Shown here piece by piece: positions 23,871-33,237 of a DNA stretch of 64,000 bases. The translations under genes and the position numbers were made by a program. The notes under the pieces were generated by a model that saw nothing but the letters and a program-made list of their open reading frames with translations, did no database searches and was not told the DNA's origin. The DNA is taken from the NCBI RefSeq assembly GCF_900163565.1, contig NZ_FUHU01000038.1:62001-126000 (forward strand). The letters are read 5' to 3'. Positions within the stretch are counted from its first letter, which is position 1. Each line of letters starts with the position of its first letter. The stretch comes from Agrococcus casei LMG 22410. GTDB taxonomy: Bacteria > Actinomycetota > Actinomycetes > Actinomycetales > Microbacteriaceae.

Positions 23871-26800
23871 TCACTCGGCCCTTCTCATCCGCATCGTCAG
23901 CACGAGTCCGGCTCCCACGAGTGCGAGCACCAGCAGGATCAGCAGGGCAGACACCGTGCCGCCCGTCTCGGGCAGGTCGTCGTCCGGATCGGTGGTCGCC
24001 GCATCCGTCACCGTGATGGGTGCTTCGGCCTGCAGTCCCGAGTCGGCTCCCTCCGCCACGATCGTGTGATCGCCGACAGGGGCGTCAGCGGGAATCGTGA
24101 GCTGGATGCGGAACGCGCCGTTGTCGTCGGCCGTCACCTCGGTGAGGTGCATCGGGTCGGAGTGCAGCGCAATCGACACGGTCTCTGCCGAGCCGAAGCC
24201 GCGTCCGACTGCCTCGACGGTGCCGCCCTGAACGACTTCGCTCTGCGAGATCGTCAGCTCTGCCTCGAGCACGGGGGTGTCGCGTACGGTCACCGTGACC
24301 GGGTCAGAGACCGAGGCACCGAAGGCAGCGTCGTCTTCGGGGATGAAGTGCGCCACGTAGGTGTGCTCCCCCGACGTCTCGACCGGAATCTCGGCCTCGC
24401 CGACACCGCCCGAGACCATGGCAGTCGCCACGAGCTCATCGCCCTCGCGGAACTCGATCTGGCCCACGGCGTCTTCCGGCGTCACTTTCGCGGTGAGGGT
24501 GAGCAGGTCACCGGCCGCGAGGTCCTCGGGCTGTGCAGCCAGCGTGACGGCAGTCTCGACCGGCTGCGGCAGGTCTGCCTGCACCCGAACCTCAGCACGA
24601 GCCTCGGTCATCGAGACCTCGCCCACTGCTGTCACCGGCACGGTGCCGTCGACCATGTCGTCAGGCACGTCGAGCGAAGCCGCGACCGCACCGTCGGAAT
24701 CCGACTGCACCGTCACTGCCTCCTCGTTGCCCAGCTGCACCGCGACCTGCTCGTCAGGGGCGAACCCGCTGCCGGTCACGTCGACCGAGTCGCCGGGTCG
24801 CACCGCTTCGGGGCTGACGGCGATCTCGGGCTCGTACTCGACCGCGGCTGCTTCAACCGTGATCTGCAGCTCGGCCTCAGCCGACTTCATGCCGTCGTCG
24901 ACCGTCACCGTGACTGCGTAGTCGCCCTCAGCGGCATAGGTGTGGCTCGCGCTGACCTGGCCGTCGGAGACGTCCGTGGCGACCACGTCGCTGCCGTCAC
25001 CCCAGTTGACTGTGGCGGTCTGCGCATCCGCTCCTCCGCTGACGGTCGCCAGCGTCGACTCGAACTCCTCGCCGGCAGTCTGCACGGCAACCTCGGCCGG
25101 CTCGACGACCAGCGGCGTGCTCTCGCGCGCACCGTCGGATGCGATGGCGAACACGTGCACGCGTCCGTCGCGCAGCGAGCCGGGCTCATCAGGCATCGTC
25201 AGCGACTCGACGACCTTCGGAGCACCCTGCTCGTCGACATCGAGGTCGATCGCCGCAGTCGCATAGATCGCCGTGTTCTTGGGCGTGCCGGACTCAGCGG
25301 CTGTTCCGCGCAGTCGGCCCTCCGAGATCGCGACCACCGTGTTGTCGAAGGCGGGGCTGCTCACGCTGCCGACCCAGTCACCGAACGAGATCTTCACGAT
25401 CTGCTCGCTGCCGTCGGTGAAGTGCAGCACAGCCTCGGGCTCGCGCGGCGTCTCATTCGCGGTGCCGACGAACGCAAGCTGCGTGGCGCCGTCACCGAGG
25501 TCGATGCTCACCGTCTGGCCCTCGCCAGTCAGGTTGTCGGGCTCGCCGGGCTCGACACCGGGCAGGTCGTAGGTCAGCTCGGTGCCTTCGATCGCGACGG
25601 TCTCGCCCTGCACGAATCCCTCGTCGAGCAGCTTCGCGCGGTCGTAGCCGTAGCCGAGGCCGTCGCAGTCTGCTGCGGTGGCGCCGAGGTCGCCGATGCA
25701 CACGTTGTTCAGTGCGCCTTCGAACGTCGCGTCGCGGGTGACCCGAACGCTCGCCTGTGCCGTCGCAACCGCACCGGCCGAATCACGAGCCGTGATGGCC
25801 GCCGTGTAGAGGCCCGGTGCCGTGAAGGTGTGCTCGGCCGTGACCTTCCAGCCGCCCAGTGCATCGCGGGTGAGCTCTGCGGTCTGTGCATCTGTGCCGT
25901 CACCGTAGTCGACAGTCACCTCGTAGCCCGATGCATCGGCTTCGCTGCCGACCACGGTTGCCAGCGTGCCGTCGAAGAGCTCATCGACCTCGACGCTCTG
26001 CTGCGCAGCCGCCGTGACCGAGAGATCGCCTGCATCGGCCGGAGCTGCGAACAGCTCGAGCTCGGCAAGCTGCAGCGCACTGCCGTCGGCTGCATCGACC
26101 TGCAGCCTGAAGCTCGTGAACGCACCGTCGTCATCGATGCCGAACGGACGCGTCTGGGTGTCCCAGACGAACTCCTGGTCTTCTCGAGCATCGAGCTCGA
26201 CCCAGACTTCGCCGTCCACAGAGCCCTCGAGCGTCCATGAAACAGGCGCTGTCTCAGGGTCAGTGCTGGTCAGCGTGTACTGGCCGAGGCGGACGGGCAC
26301 GGATGCCGTGGTCCAGGTCAGCTCAGCGCTGCCGCTGTCGAACGTCGTCGACGAGAGCATCGTGTCGTCGACCAGCGAGTCGACGGGAGTGCCGTCTGCC
26401 GCCGCCAGCGCACCGAGCTCGGGATCGGTCGCGTCGACCATCGTCTCGGGCACCTCGAGCTCCTCGCCGAGGTCTTTCGCACCCCAGTCGCTGGGCTCGT
26501 CGGTCATGGCGAACGTCATCGTTCCGCCCTCTCGCAGCAGGTCGCCGTCGAAGGTCGTGGTCGAGATGTCCTGGCCGTTCACGTTCACGCCCGCGACATA
26601 GTCGAGGCCGTCGGATGCGCCGGGCGCCTGGATCGTCAGGTCGCCGCCGGCGAGGTGCACGGTTGCGCTGTCGAACAGCGGCGAGCCGATGGTGTAGTCG
26701 CCGGATCCGACCTCGAGAGGGTAGAAGCCGAGGGCTGAGAACACGTACCAGGCCGAGAACTCGCCGTTGTCCTCATCGCCGGGGTATCCCTGGCCGATGT

Positions 26801-29800
26801 CGGAGCCGACGAAGAGCCGCTGCTGGATGTCGCTGATCAGCGCCTGAGCGCGAGCGGGGTCGCCCGCCTCTGCCAGCACATACGGAATGTGGTGCGAGAT
26901 CTGGTTCGACATGCCCAGCATGCCGAGCCGCACATCCCGCGCCTCCCGTGCTTCGTGAATGCCGGAGTAGCTCGCGTCCTCGCGCGTCGTCAGGAACTCG
27001 TCGAACTCTGCCAGCAGGCCCTCGCGGCCTCCGTAGAGCGCAGCGAGTCCGTCGACATCATGCGGCGCGTGGAAGGCGAAGGTCCAGGCGCTCGCCTCGG
27101 TGAACGCTCCTCCCCATGCCTTCTTGTCGAACTCGGCGCCTTCGGGCCAGCTGCCGTCGCGGTTGCGAGCGGTGAAGGTTCCGGCCTCCTCGTTGTACAT
27201 CTCGACATAGTGGGATGCGCGGGCCGTGAAGTAGTCGGCCTCTTCGAGCAGGCGGTCGACTTGGTCTGCGGGCGTCTCGGGGTCTTCTGCCAGGGCGGTC
27301 GCCATGTTGGCGATGCCGAAGTCGTTGATGAAGCCCTCGAGGCCCCACGACGCGCTCTCGTGCGTGTCGGATTCGGTGAATCCGAGGAAGATCGACTCGG
27401 CCAGGCCCTTGCGCCCGACCGCGTTCGACTCGGGCAGCACCGTCGCGTTCTTGACTGCTGCGTCGTATGCCTCGAGCGCGGTCGCATTGCTCAGCGCTCC
27501 GGCGAGGTACGCCTCGGCGAATGCCACATCCGAGCTGGTGCCCGTCATGAGGTCTGCGTAGCCCGGTGACGACCAGCGAGCGATCCAGCCGCCGTCGCGG
27601 TACTGCTGCACGAAGCCGTCGACGAGCTCTTCAGCCACATCCGGGTACAGCAGCGAGTACAGCGGCCAGGCCGTGCGATAGGTGTCCCAGAAACCGTTGT
27701 TGACGTAGATCTTGCCCTCGACGATCGGGGCATTGGTCTCAGTGTCGGTCGCCTCTCCCTCTGTCGGACTGACAGGCGAGGCGTATGCATACTCGGGTGC
27801 GTCTGCGGTGCCGACGTTCTCGAACTGCGAGTTCGGGTAGAGGTTCAGACGGTAGAGCCCCGAGTAGAGGTTCACGAGCTCAGCGTCGCTCGCGCCCTGC
27901 ACGTCGGTGATGACGCCGAGGCGGTCGTTCCAGGCGTCCTGCACTGCGGTGTGCGCCTGGTCGAACGACACTCCGTCGAGCTCGAAGCCGTAGTTGGCAG
28001 CCGCCTGGTCCTGTGAGATGAACGAGGTCGCGATGCGCAGCTCGACGGTCTTGTCAGACGAGGTGTCGAACGCTGCGTAGCGTGCGCTGTCGTTGCGGTC
28101 TCCGTTGTTCGTGGCACCTGCCGCGATGGGCTGGCTGTCGAACTCGCCGTAGACGAACATGCGGGTGCGGCCGGGCCATCCCGAGCCGCCGTCAACCCAG
28201 CCGCTGACGACGCTGCCGTCGACGCTGAGCTTCGAGTCGTCGACAAGCTGGTCGACGAGCACCGAGCTCGCGTCGTCGACGAACGAGAAGCGGTAGATCA
28301 CGCCGTGATCGGTCGCCGTGACCTCTGCCGTGATGCCGTTGTCGAATTCGACCTGGTAGATGTCAGGGCGGGCAGTCTCGTTGTCGTGCGAGAAGGTGAG
28401 CTTGCGGTCGTCGAGTGACGATGTCGGGTCTGCATTGGCAGCCGGCAGCACCGCCAGCTGGTTGCGGTCGCCCATCCAGATGCTCGGCTCGTGCGAGATG
28501 CCGATGCCCTCAAGGGCGGGGCGGTTCTGCGCGGTGTTCGACTGCTGGTAGTGGTACAGCGTGCCGACGTTGTCGGCGTCAGTCATCGGTGTGACGAAGT
28601 TGAATCCGTTCGGCCATGCCGCCGCCGGAAGGTTGTTGCCGCGCGAGAATCCGCCGGTCGAGTTCGTGCCGCGACGAGTGTCGACGTACGACACGAGGCC
28701 ATCGGAGGTGTCACGCTGCTCTGCCGCCCCGATGACGACATCGTCGAGCCAGCCTGCGACCACTGTGTCTGCATCCGGAAGCTCGACGGCATTGACGCCC
28801 TCGCCCGGGTGCTCGTAAGAGAGCACGATGTCTGTGACGGTGCGCCCGGCGAACGCGCTCAGGTCGATCGTGACGCTGTTCCACTGGTCGGGGAACAGCG
28901 CGTTCGAGAGGCCCTGGTCGACTGCGTTGGCGCCGTAGCCGTAGGCATCGACAGCGTCTGTCTCAGAGAGCTTCGTGCCGTCGTCGAGAATGAGGTCGAC
29001 CGCGGCGAACGTCGAGGCATACGACTGCCCGCTGTCGAGCTGCGGGAAGAGCTTGTACGAGAGCTCGCTGTCTGCCTCGATCGCGACGTCGACGTCGCTG
29101 TAGAGCAGCGTGCTGGATGCAGCGGCGCCCGTGTCGAGGTGGTGGCCGGAGTACTTGAGCGACTGCACGCCGGTGAAGCCGACATTCGTCTTCGCCGTGT
29201 ACGACATCGTCGGGCCGGTGCTGACCTCTGCTGTCAGCGGGGCCGGCTCGGCCACTGCGTCTGCGACTGCGATCGGCTCCCAGCCGGCCAGCTGCACGAT
29301 GCTGCCCGACTGGTTCTCGGTGACCTCGAGGCGCAGGTGCTTGTAGGTCTCGCCGGTGGCCTCGACCTCGTAGACATTGGTCGCAGCGCGGTCGTCGAAG
29401 GTCTCGCCCGAGCGCGAGTCGAGCAGCGTCCACTCTTCGCCGTCCTGCGAGCCGAGCACGCGGAAGCTGCTGGGGTCGCGCTCCTCCGCGTCATTGGCCG
29501 AGGTCAGCGTGTATCGCACGATGGGCTGCGCCTCGTCGAACTCGTACTCGACCCATCCGGTCGATTCGAACACGAGCCACTTCGACCCCGCCATGCCGTC
29601 TGCCAGGTTCGCTGCCACTTCGTTCGGCGAGTTCTCGCCCGATGTCGTGACAGCGGCGACGTGCCCGAGCGCGCTGCCCGGCGCGAACTGATCGCCCGAG
29701 ACGTTGACGGCTTCGCCCGTCGGCTCGAGCACGGGTGCGCTGTCGTCGGCCTCGAACGAGGAGTGGAAGCTGCTGTTCAGCGGCTCGGCATTGGCCGGAA

Positions 29801-29903
29801 GCGGCGCAAGCATCGAGAATGCAGCGGCTGCGGCGACGATCACGCCCAGAGGACCGCCGATGCGGCGAGTAGTTCTGACCTGGGCCTTGCGCTGCTGCGT
29901 CAT
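23871..29903 (-). CDS. Giant sortase-anchored GH92 alpha-mannosidase
   Basis: 2010 residues. A basic N-terminus and signal peptide end at ANA-EP (about residue 41). Carbohydrate-binding, discoidin-like modules occupy about 60-400. A GH92 domain spans about 405-1140, with GFWDTYRTAWPLYSLLYP and GDEDNGEFSAWYVFSALGFYP (about 1040-1060). There follow a second discoidin-like domain (about 1150-1285), PKD-type domains (DYGDGTD, NWGDGSD), an NPCBM-like module, Ig-like and IPT-like repeats, then LPETGG (1977-1982), a hydrophobic helix and a basic tail. GH92 enzymes are calcium-dependent exo-alpha-mannosidases; this one should trim mannan or N-glycans on the cell wall. The ATG at 29903 sits behind weak GAAAGAG; upstream in-frame codons up to 30017 lack a signal peptide at the right place. 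Confidence 0.92.
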   Translation of the reverse strand: MTQQRKAQVRTTRRIGGPLGVIVAAAAAFSMLAPLPANAEPLNSSFHSSFEADDSAPVLEPTGEAVNVSGDQFAPGSALGHVAAVTTSGENSPNEVAANLADGMAGSKWLVFESTGWVEYEFDEAQPIVRYTLTSANDAEERDPSSFRVLGSQDGEEWTLLDSRSGETFDDRAATNVYEVEATGETYKHLRLEVTENQSGSIVQLAGWEPIAVADAVAEPAPLTAEVSTGPTMSYTAKTNVGFTGVQSLKYSGHHLDTGAAASSTLLYSDVDVAIEADSELSYKLFPQLDSGQSYASTFAAVDLILDDGTKLSETDAVDAYGYGANAVDQGLSNALFPDQWNSVTIDLSAFAGRTVTDIVLSYEHPGEGVNAVELPDADTVVAGWLDDVVIGAAEQRDTSDGLVSYVDTRRGTNSTGGFSRGNNLPAAAWPNGFNFVTPMTDADNVGTLYHYQQSNTAQNRPALEGIGISHEPSIWMGDRNQLAVLPAANADPTSSLDDRKLTFSHDNETARPDIYQVEFDNGITAEVTATDHGVIYRFSFVDDASSVLVDQLVDDSKLSVDGSVVSGWVDGGSGWPGRTRMFVYGEFDSQPIAAGATNNGDRNDSARYAAFDTSSDKTVELRIATSFISQDQAAANYGFELDGVSFDQAHTAVQDAWNDRLGVITDVQGASDAELVNLYSGLYRLNLYPNSQFENVGTADAPEYAYASPVSPTEGEATDTETNAPIVEGKIYVNNGFWDTYRTAWPLYSLLYPDVAEELVDGFVQQYRDGGWIARWSSPGYADLMTGTSSDVAFAEAYLAGALSNATALEAYDAAVKNATVLPESNAVGRKGLAESIFLGFTESDTHESASWGLEGFINDFGIANMATALAEDPETPADQVDRLLEEADYFTARASHYVEMYNEEAGTFTARNRDGSWPEGAEFDKKAWGGAFTEASAWTFAFHAPHDVDGLAALYGGREGLLAEFDEFLTTREDASYSGIHEAREARDVRLGMLGMSNQISHHIPYVLAEAGDPARAQALISDIQQRLFVGSDIGQGYPGDEDNGEFSAWYVFSALGFYPLEVGSGDYTIGSPLFDSATVHLAGGDLTIQAPGASDGLDYVAGVNVNGQDISTTTFDGDLLREGGTMTFAMTDEPSDWGAKDLGEELEVPETMVDATDPELGALAAADGTPVDSLVDDTMLSSTTFDSGSAELTWTTASVPVRLGQYTLTSTDPETAPVSWTLEGSVDGEVWVELDAREDQEFVWDTQTRPFGIDDDGAFTSFRLQVDAADGSALQLAELELFAAPADAGDLSVTAAAQQSVEVDELFDGTLATVVGSEADASGYEVTVDYGDGTDAQTAELTRDALGGWKVTAEHTFTAPGLYTAAITARDSAGAVATAQASVRVTRDATFEGALNNVCIGDLGATAADCDGLGYGYDRAKLLDEGFVQGETVAIEGTELTYDLPGVEPGEPDNLTGEGQTVSIDLGDGATQLAFVGTANETPREPEAVLHFTDGSEQIVKISFGDWVGSVSSPAFDNTVVAISEGRLRGTAAESGTPKNTAIYATAAIDLDVDEQGAPKVVESLTMPDEPGSLRDGRVHVFAIASDGARESTPLVVEPAEVAVQTAGEEFESTLATVSGGADAQTATVNWGDGSDVVATDVSDGQVSASHTYAAEGDYAVTVTVDDGMKSAEAELQITVEAAAVEYEPEIAVSPEAVRPGDSVDVTGSGFAPDEQVAVQLGNEEAVTVQSDSDGAVAASLDVPDDMVDGTVPVTAVGEVSMTEARAEVRVQADLPQPVETAVTLAAQPEDLAAGDLLTLTAKVTPEDAVGQIEFREGDELVATAMVSGGVGEAEIPVETSGEHTYVAHFIPEDDAAFGASVSDPVTVTVRDTPVLEAELTISQSEVVQGGTVEAVGRGFGSAETVSIALHSDPMHLTEVTADDNGAFRIQLTIPADAPVGDHTIVAEGADSGLQAEAPITVTDAATTDPDDDLPETGGTVSALLILLVLALVGAGLVLTMRMRRAE

Positions 29904-29939
29904 GGGGACTCTTTCGATTGCACTGCGTTGTGTCTCGAT

Positions 29940-29959
29940 GTATGACATCGCTGTCATAC
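29940..29959. promoter_or_regulatory. Perfect palindromic operator between GH92 gene and LacI gene
   Basis: GTATGACA (29940-29947), TCGC, TGTCATAC (29952-29959). Eight-base arms pair perfectly and the centre is CG, as in LacI/GalR-family operators. On the minus strand a TACGCT hexamer (29972-29967) would place the GH92 transcription start near 29960, so a repressor bound here would block the start of transcription. Confidence 0.75.
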
Positions 29960-30067
29960 TGGCACGAGCGTAGCACAGGGCTTTCGCTTGCAGAAGAGCA
30001 GATTCGCGTGCAGACACACGATGTTTCGTGAGACTCTGTCCATACCGTTCATCACTTCAGGAGAGTC

Positions 30068-31075
30068 ATGGCCGATCCCATCAGCGCCCCCGGCGGTCGA
30101 GCCACGCTCGCCAAAGTGGCAGAGCGAGCCGGAGTCAGCCTCAAGACCGCATCCCGCGCACTGAGCGGCGAGGCCTACGTCACCGACGAGACCCGCTCGA
30201 AAGTGCTGCAGGCGGCCAGCGACCTCGACTATCAGCGCAACTCGGCCGCAAGCCTGCTCGCCAGCGGCAGGCTCGCCGACTCGATCGGACTCGTGAGCGG
30301 CGGATTCACCAACCCGTTCTACTCGGCCCTCGCCCAGGCTGTCGAAGACGGCGTGCGCAATCAGGGCATGCACCTGTCGGTCGCAAACTCCGACGAGTCG
30401 CCCGAGAAGGAGCGACTGGTCACGCACGACCTCGCCGACCGCCAGACCAAAGCGCTCATCGTGGTCTCGTCGATGACCGACCACGCCGAGTACCGGCAGC
30501 TGCAGGCGCGCGGGGTTCCGGTGCTGTTCGTCGACCGCCCCGCAGTGAATCTCGAAGCAGACTCGGTCGTCTTCGACAACCAGGAGGGCGGCCGCCTCGC
30601 TGCCGCCCACCTGCTCGCGGCACAGCACCGCCGCATCGCTTTCGTGGGCGACTACGCGTGGCTGCCGACCTACAGATCGCGCATCGAGGGCATGGCGTCG
30701 GTGCTCGACGAGAGCTCGGCAGAGTGGCAGTCGCTTGTGAGACCGGATGCGCACAGCATCACGGATGCACGGGCTCGGGTAGGAGAACTCCTGGCGATGC
30801 GCGAGCCCCCGACCGCACTCGTCGCCGGAAACAACCGCATCCTGCTCGGAATCCTCGAGGAGCTCTCCCCCGTTCCCGTCGCCGATCGACCGGCCATCGT
30901 GGCCTTCGATGACGTGGAGTGGGCACGCGTGCTCGGCATCACGGTCGTGGCCGGCGAGACCGACGTGATGGGCCGGCGTGCCGCTGAGCTCACCGTCGCA
31001 AGGCTTGCAGATCGCACGCGCCAGACCGAACAGGTCGTGCTGCCGATGCGACTGACCAACCGCGCATCCGCGTAG
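30068..31075 (+). CDS. LacI-family transcriptional repressor
   Basis: 335 residues. The helix-turn-helix and hinge are ATLAKVAERAGVSLKTASRALSG (split here; residues about 13-35) and LDYQRNSAASLLASGR with the minor-groove Leu/Ala hinge. A periplasmic-binding-protein-like effector domain follows (SIGLVSGGFTNPFYSAL to the C-terminus). Such proteins usually repress sugar genes and are released by a sugar or sugar phosphate. The ATG at 30068 has AGGAG 5 nt upstream. The gene is divergent from the GH92 mannosidase with the palindrome at 29940-29959 between them, so it most likely controls that gene. The inducer could be mannose or a mannose-derived sugar. Confidence 0.9.
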   Translation: MADPISAPGGRATLAKVAERAGVSLKTASRALSGEAYVTDETRSKVLQAASDLDYQRNSAASLLASGRLADSIGLVSGGFTNPFYSALAQAVEDGVRNQGMHLSVANSDESPEKERLVTHDLADRQTKALIVVSSMTDHAEYRQLQARGVPVLFVDRPAVNLEADSVVFDNQEGGRLAAAHLLAAQHRRIAFVGDYAWLPTYRSRIEGMASVLDESSAEWQSLVRPDAHSITDARARVGELLAMREPPTALVAGNNRILLGILEELSPVPVADRPAIVAFDDVEWARVLGITVVAGETDVMGRRAAELTVARLADRTRQTEQVVLPMRLTNRASA

Positions 31076-31160
31076 CCGCGACTCTCGGCATCGAGTGCCT
31101 CGAGAGCGTGCCTGACCTGCGGCAACCGTCTCGTGAAGGCGCTGACTGACCCCGAAGACG

Positions 31161-31185
31161 ACGAAAGGCCCCCGCAAGGGAGCCT
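31161..31185 (-). terminator. Terminator after tRNA-Ala
   Basis: Minus-strand stem AGGCTCCC with loop TTGC and GGGGGCCT (one G-T pair), then TTTCG, 11 bp after the tRNA 3' end. Confidence 0.7.
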
Positions 31186-31195
31186 CTCGAATTTG

Positions 31196-31268
31196 TGGAC
31201 CTGAGGGGACTCGAACCCCTGACCCCCTGCATGCCATGCAGGTGCGCTACCAGCTGCGCCACAGGCCC
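31196..31268 (-). tRNA. tRNA-Ala (anticodon GGC)
   Basis: 73-nt cloverleaf on the minus strand. The acceptor stem GGGCCTG pairs with CAGGTCC (one G-U), D-arm GCGC/GCGC, anticodon stem CCTGC/GCAGG with loop ATGGCAT giving anticodon GGC, and T-arm AGGGG-TTCGAGT-CCCCT. The discriminator is A. CCA is not encoded (the 3' side continues CAAATT), as is common in Actinobacteria. It lies downstream of rsfS in the same direction. Confidence 0.97.
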
Positions 31269-31308
31269 ATATTGCCGTCAGGCAACTAGAACAGTATACA
31301 CAACCGCA

Positions 31309-31701
31309 CTACTGCGAAGTGCCACCAGCAGATGACTCGGCAGCCGGCAGCTGCAGGTCGACGACCGGGCAGTCATGCCAGAGTCGCTCGAGCGAATAGT
31401 ATGTTCGCTCTTCTTCATGGAAGACGTGCACAACGATCTCATTGAAGTCGAGCAGCACCCAACGACCTTCTTCAAGCCCCTCACGACTGATGGGCTTTGC
31501 ACCCAGCTCGTGCAGGGCATCCTGGATCTCTCGTGCGATCGCCGTCACCTGACGCTCCGTGCGGCCTGTCGCCAGAACGAACACGTCTGAGATCGGCGTC
31601 AGGTCAGTGACATCGATGCCCAGCAGATCAGTTGCGAGAGTGTCGTCAGCCGCGACTGCCGCGGCTCGTGCGAGCTCAATCGCTCGATCAGTAGCTGTCA
31701 C
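31309..31701 (-). CDS. rsfS: Ribosome silencing factor RsfS
   Basis: 130 residues. RsfS (Iojap/DUF143 family) binds L14 of the large ribosomal subunit and blocks subunit joining when nutrients are scarce. The fold is recognised from SDVFVLATGRTERQVTAIAREI and the C-terminal LEEGRWVLLDFNEIVVHVFHEEERTYYSLERLW, the two most conserved stretches of the family. The start is GTG at 31701, three bases after the stop of the acidic membrane protein gene. The order nadD - acidic protein - rsfS - tRNA is like the rsfS/nadD pairing found across bacteria. Confidence 0.95.
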   Translation of the reverse strand: MTATDRAIELARAAAVAADDTLATDLLGIDVTDLTPISDVFVLATGRTERQVTAIAREIQDALHELGAKPISREGLEEGRWVLLDFNEIVVHVFHEEERTYYSLERLWHDCPVVDLQLPAAESSAGGTSQ

Positions 31702-31704
31702 GAA

Positions 31705-33237
31705 TCAGAACCATCCCGCCACGAAGCCGACTGCCACAACGACGATGGCGCCGAAGACGACACCGCCTCCGATGCCGAGAGCCCACGGCAGCGCACTGCG
31801 CGACTGACGCTTGGGAGCGATGCTCACGCGCGCGTTCGCATAGCTCGAAACCGCACGGCTGGCTCGAACGGGCTGCGTCTCAGGGTTCGTGACCTCGCTG
31901 CTGTCACTCGACGAGTCGATGTCGGCGCTGTCGAATGCTCCGCGCGCACGACCCGACGAGGCAAAGCCGTCGGGAAGGTCGATCGATCCCGTGACGAGCA
32001 CGCCGTCCTCGGACTCGAACTGAATCTGGTCTTCCTGGCTGGTCGCGGGCAGCACGAGCGCGTTGGCCGTGATGCTCGAGGATCCGGTGCCGACATTATT
32101 GCCCTCGACGTTCTCGCGACCGCGGTGCAGGTCGGAGATGTGGTGCTCTGATGTGTCTTCGACGACGTTCACGACGAACGGCAGGCGTCCGCCGCGTCCG
32201 CGGCTCGGACCGCTCGGCAGGTCGGTGTCGTTCTCGAACGAAGCGCCTCGCGTGTCGTCCATCTGCGGAGGAGTGCTGTCTGAGACGGTGCGCGCCGAGA
32301 TGCGACGCTCATCCACCTGGACCTCATCGATCTCGACGCTGTCGACGTCTTCGTCGCGCACTGCATCGAGGTTCTGAGCCTGGTCAAGCGGAACATTGCG
32401 TGAGCCTGCTGCACGAGCAGGACCTGCCACTTCCTGCGTCTCGGCAGCGGGGTCGACCGAAGGAGCAGCCTCAGGCTCGCTCACGATCTCTGCTTCGACG
32501 GGCTCTGCTGCAACCGGCTCTTCAGCGACCGGTGCCTCTGGAGCTGCATCGGCTGCGGCGTCGTCTGCAGCCTGGTCGGCATCGGCGAACTCGAGGTCTT
32601 CGATGCCGCCTTCAGCAGGCTCTTCGGCAGCGTCGTCGCTCGAAGGCGCCGAGTCTGCGGCGATCAGCGAGTCAAAGTCGGCTGCGGGCTCTTCAGCGGT
32701 CTCGGGGCGGCTGCGGCGACCGAAGAAACGGCCGATTCCGCGCTTGCCGCTCGTGGCCTCTGCTGCTTCTGCAGCGGGAGCAGCGGGTGTCTCTTCTGGA
32801 GCCTCGACTGCGGGCTCAGGAGCAACATCTGCCTCAACCGGCTCTGCTGCGACCTCTTCTTCTGCGACGAGCCCCGTCTCGCGGAGATCGTCGATCGTGT
32901 AGGCCTGTGTCTCCTGCGCTTCGGCTTCGACTGCCTCGTCGACAGGAGCCTCTTCGGGCTGGTCAGGCTGCAGGGCCGTGTAGTCGGGCTGCTCTTCGAT
33001 GACAGCAGCGCCTTGGGCAGGGTCTTCGGCCTGGGCAGAGTCTTCGGCCTGGGCGGGCTCTTCGACGCGAGGCGCTTCTTCAGCTGCCGCCGGCTGTTCG
33101 GCTGCGGGCTCAGATGCAGACTGAGCAGTCTCGTCAGCCTCGGGAGTGGAAGCCACCGCGGCAGCGGCAGCAGCTCGCTCACGCGCGCGAAGCTCACGCC
33201 GTGTGAGCGGACGCTCTTCGTTGCCAGTGTCAGTCAT
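31705..33237 (-). CDS. Large acidic, low-complexity protein with C-terminal membrane anchor
   Basis: 510 residues, not recognised as a known family. It starts with a basic motif ([15 protein letters not shown]), then a long Glu/Ala/Asp/Pro-rich stretch (about 30-320) that should be disordered and very acidic, including repeats of [15 protein letters not shown] more structured central part (about 325-460) includes [13 protein letters not shown] and a region with [31 protein letters not shown] basic segment ([11 protein letters not shown]) leads to one C-terminal membrane helix ([28 protein letters not shown], split over residues 483-510). Its ATG overlaps the nadD stop (ATGA). It is probably a cytoplasmic, tail-anchored protein; the function is unknown. 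Only the location between nadD and rsfS gives context. Confidence 0.82.
   Translation of the reverse strand: MTDTGNEERPLTRRELRARERAAAAAAVASTPEADETAQSASEPAAEQPAAAEEAPRVEEPAQAEDSAQAEDPAQGAAVIEEQPDYTALQPDQPEEAPVDEAVEAEAQETQAYTIDDLRETGLVAEEEVAAEPVEADVAPEPAVEAPEETPAAPAAEAAEATSGKRGIGRFFGRRSRPETAEEPAADFDSLIAADSAPSSDDAAEEPAEGGIEDLEFADADQAADDAAADAAPEAPVAEEPVAAEPVEAEIVSEPEAAPSVDPAAETQEVAGPARAAGSRNVPLDQAQNLDAVRDEDVDSVEIDEVQVDERRISARTVSDSTPPQMDDTRGASFENDTDLPSGPSRGRGGRLPFVVNVVEDTSEHHISDLHRGRENVEGNNVGTGSSSITANALVLPATSQEDQIQFESEDGVLVTGSIDLPDGFASSGRARGAFDSADIDSSSDSSEVTNPETQPVRASRAVSSYANARVSIAPKRQSRSALPWALGIGGGVVFGAIVVVAVGFVAGWF

Noticed and set aside
23826-26240. 804-codon open frame opposite the GH92 gene
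   Set aside because: The reverse of a strongly biased coding frame. Composition is Arg/His/Asp-rich and there is no domain.
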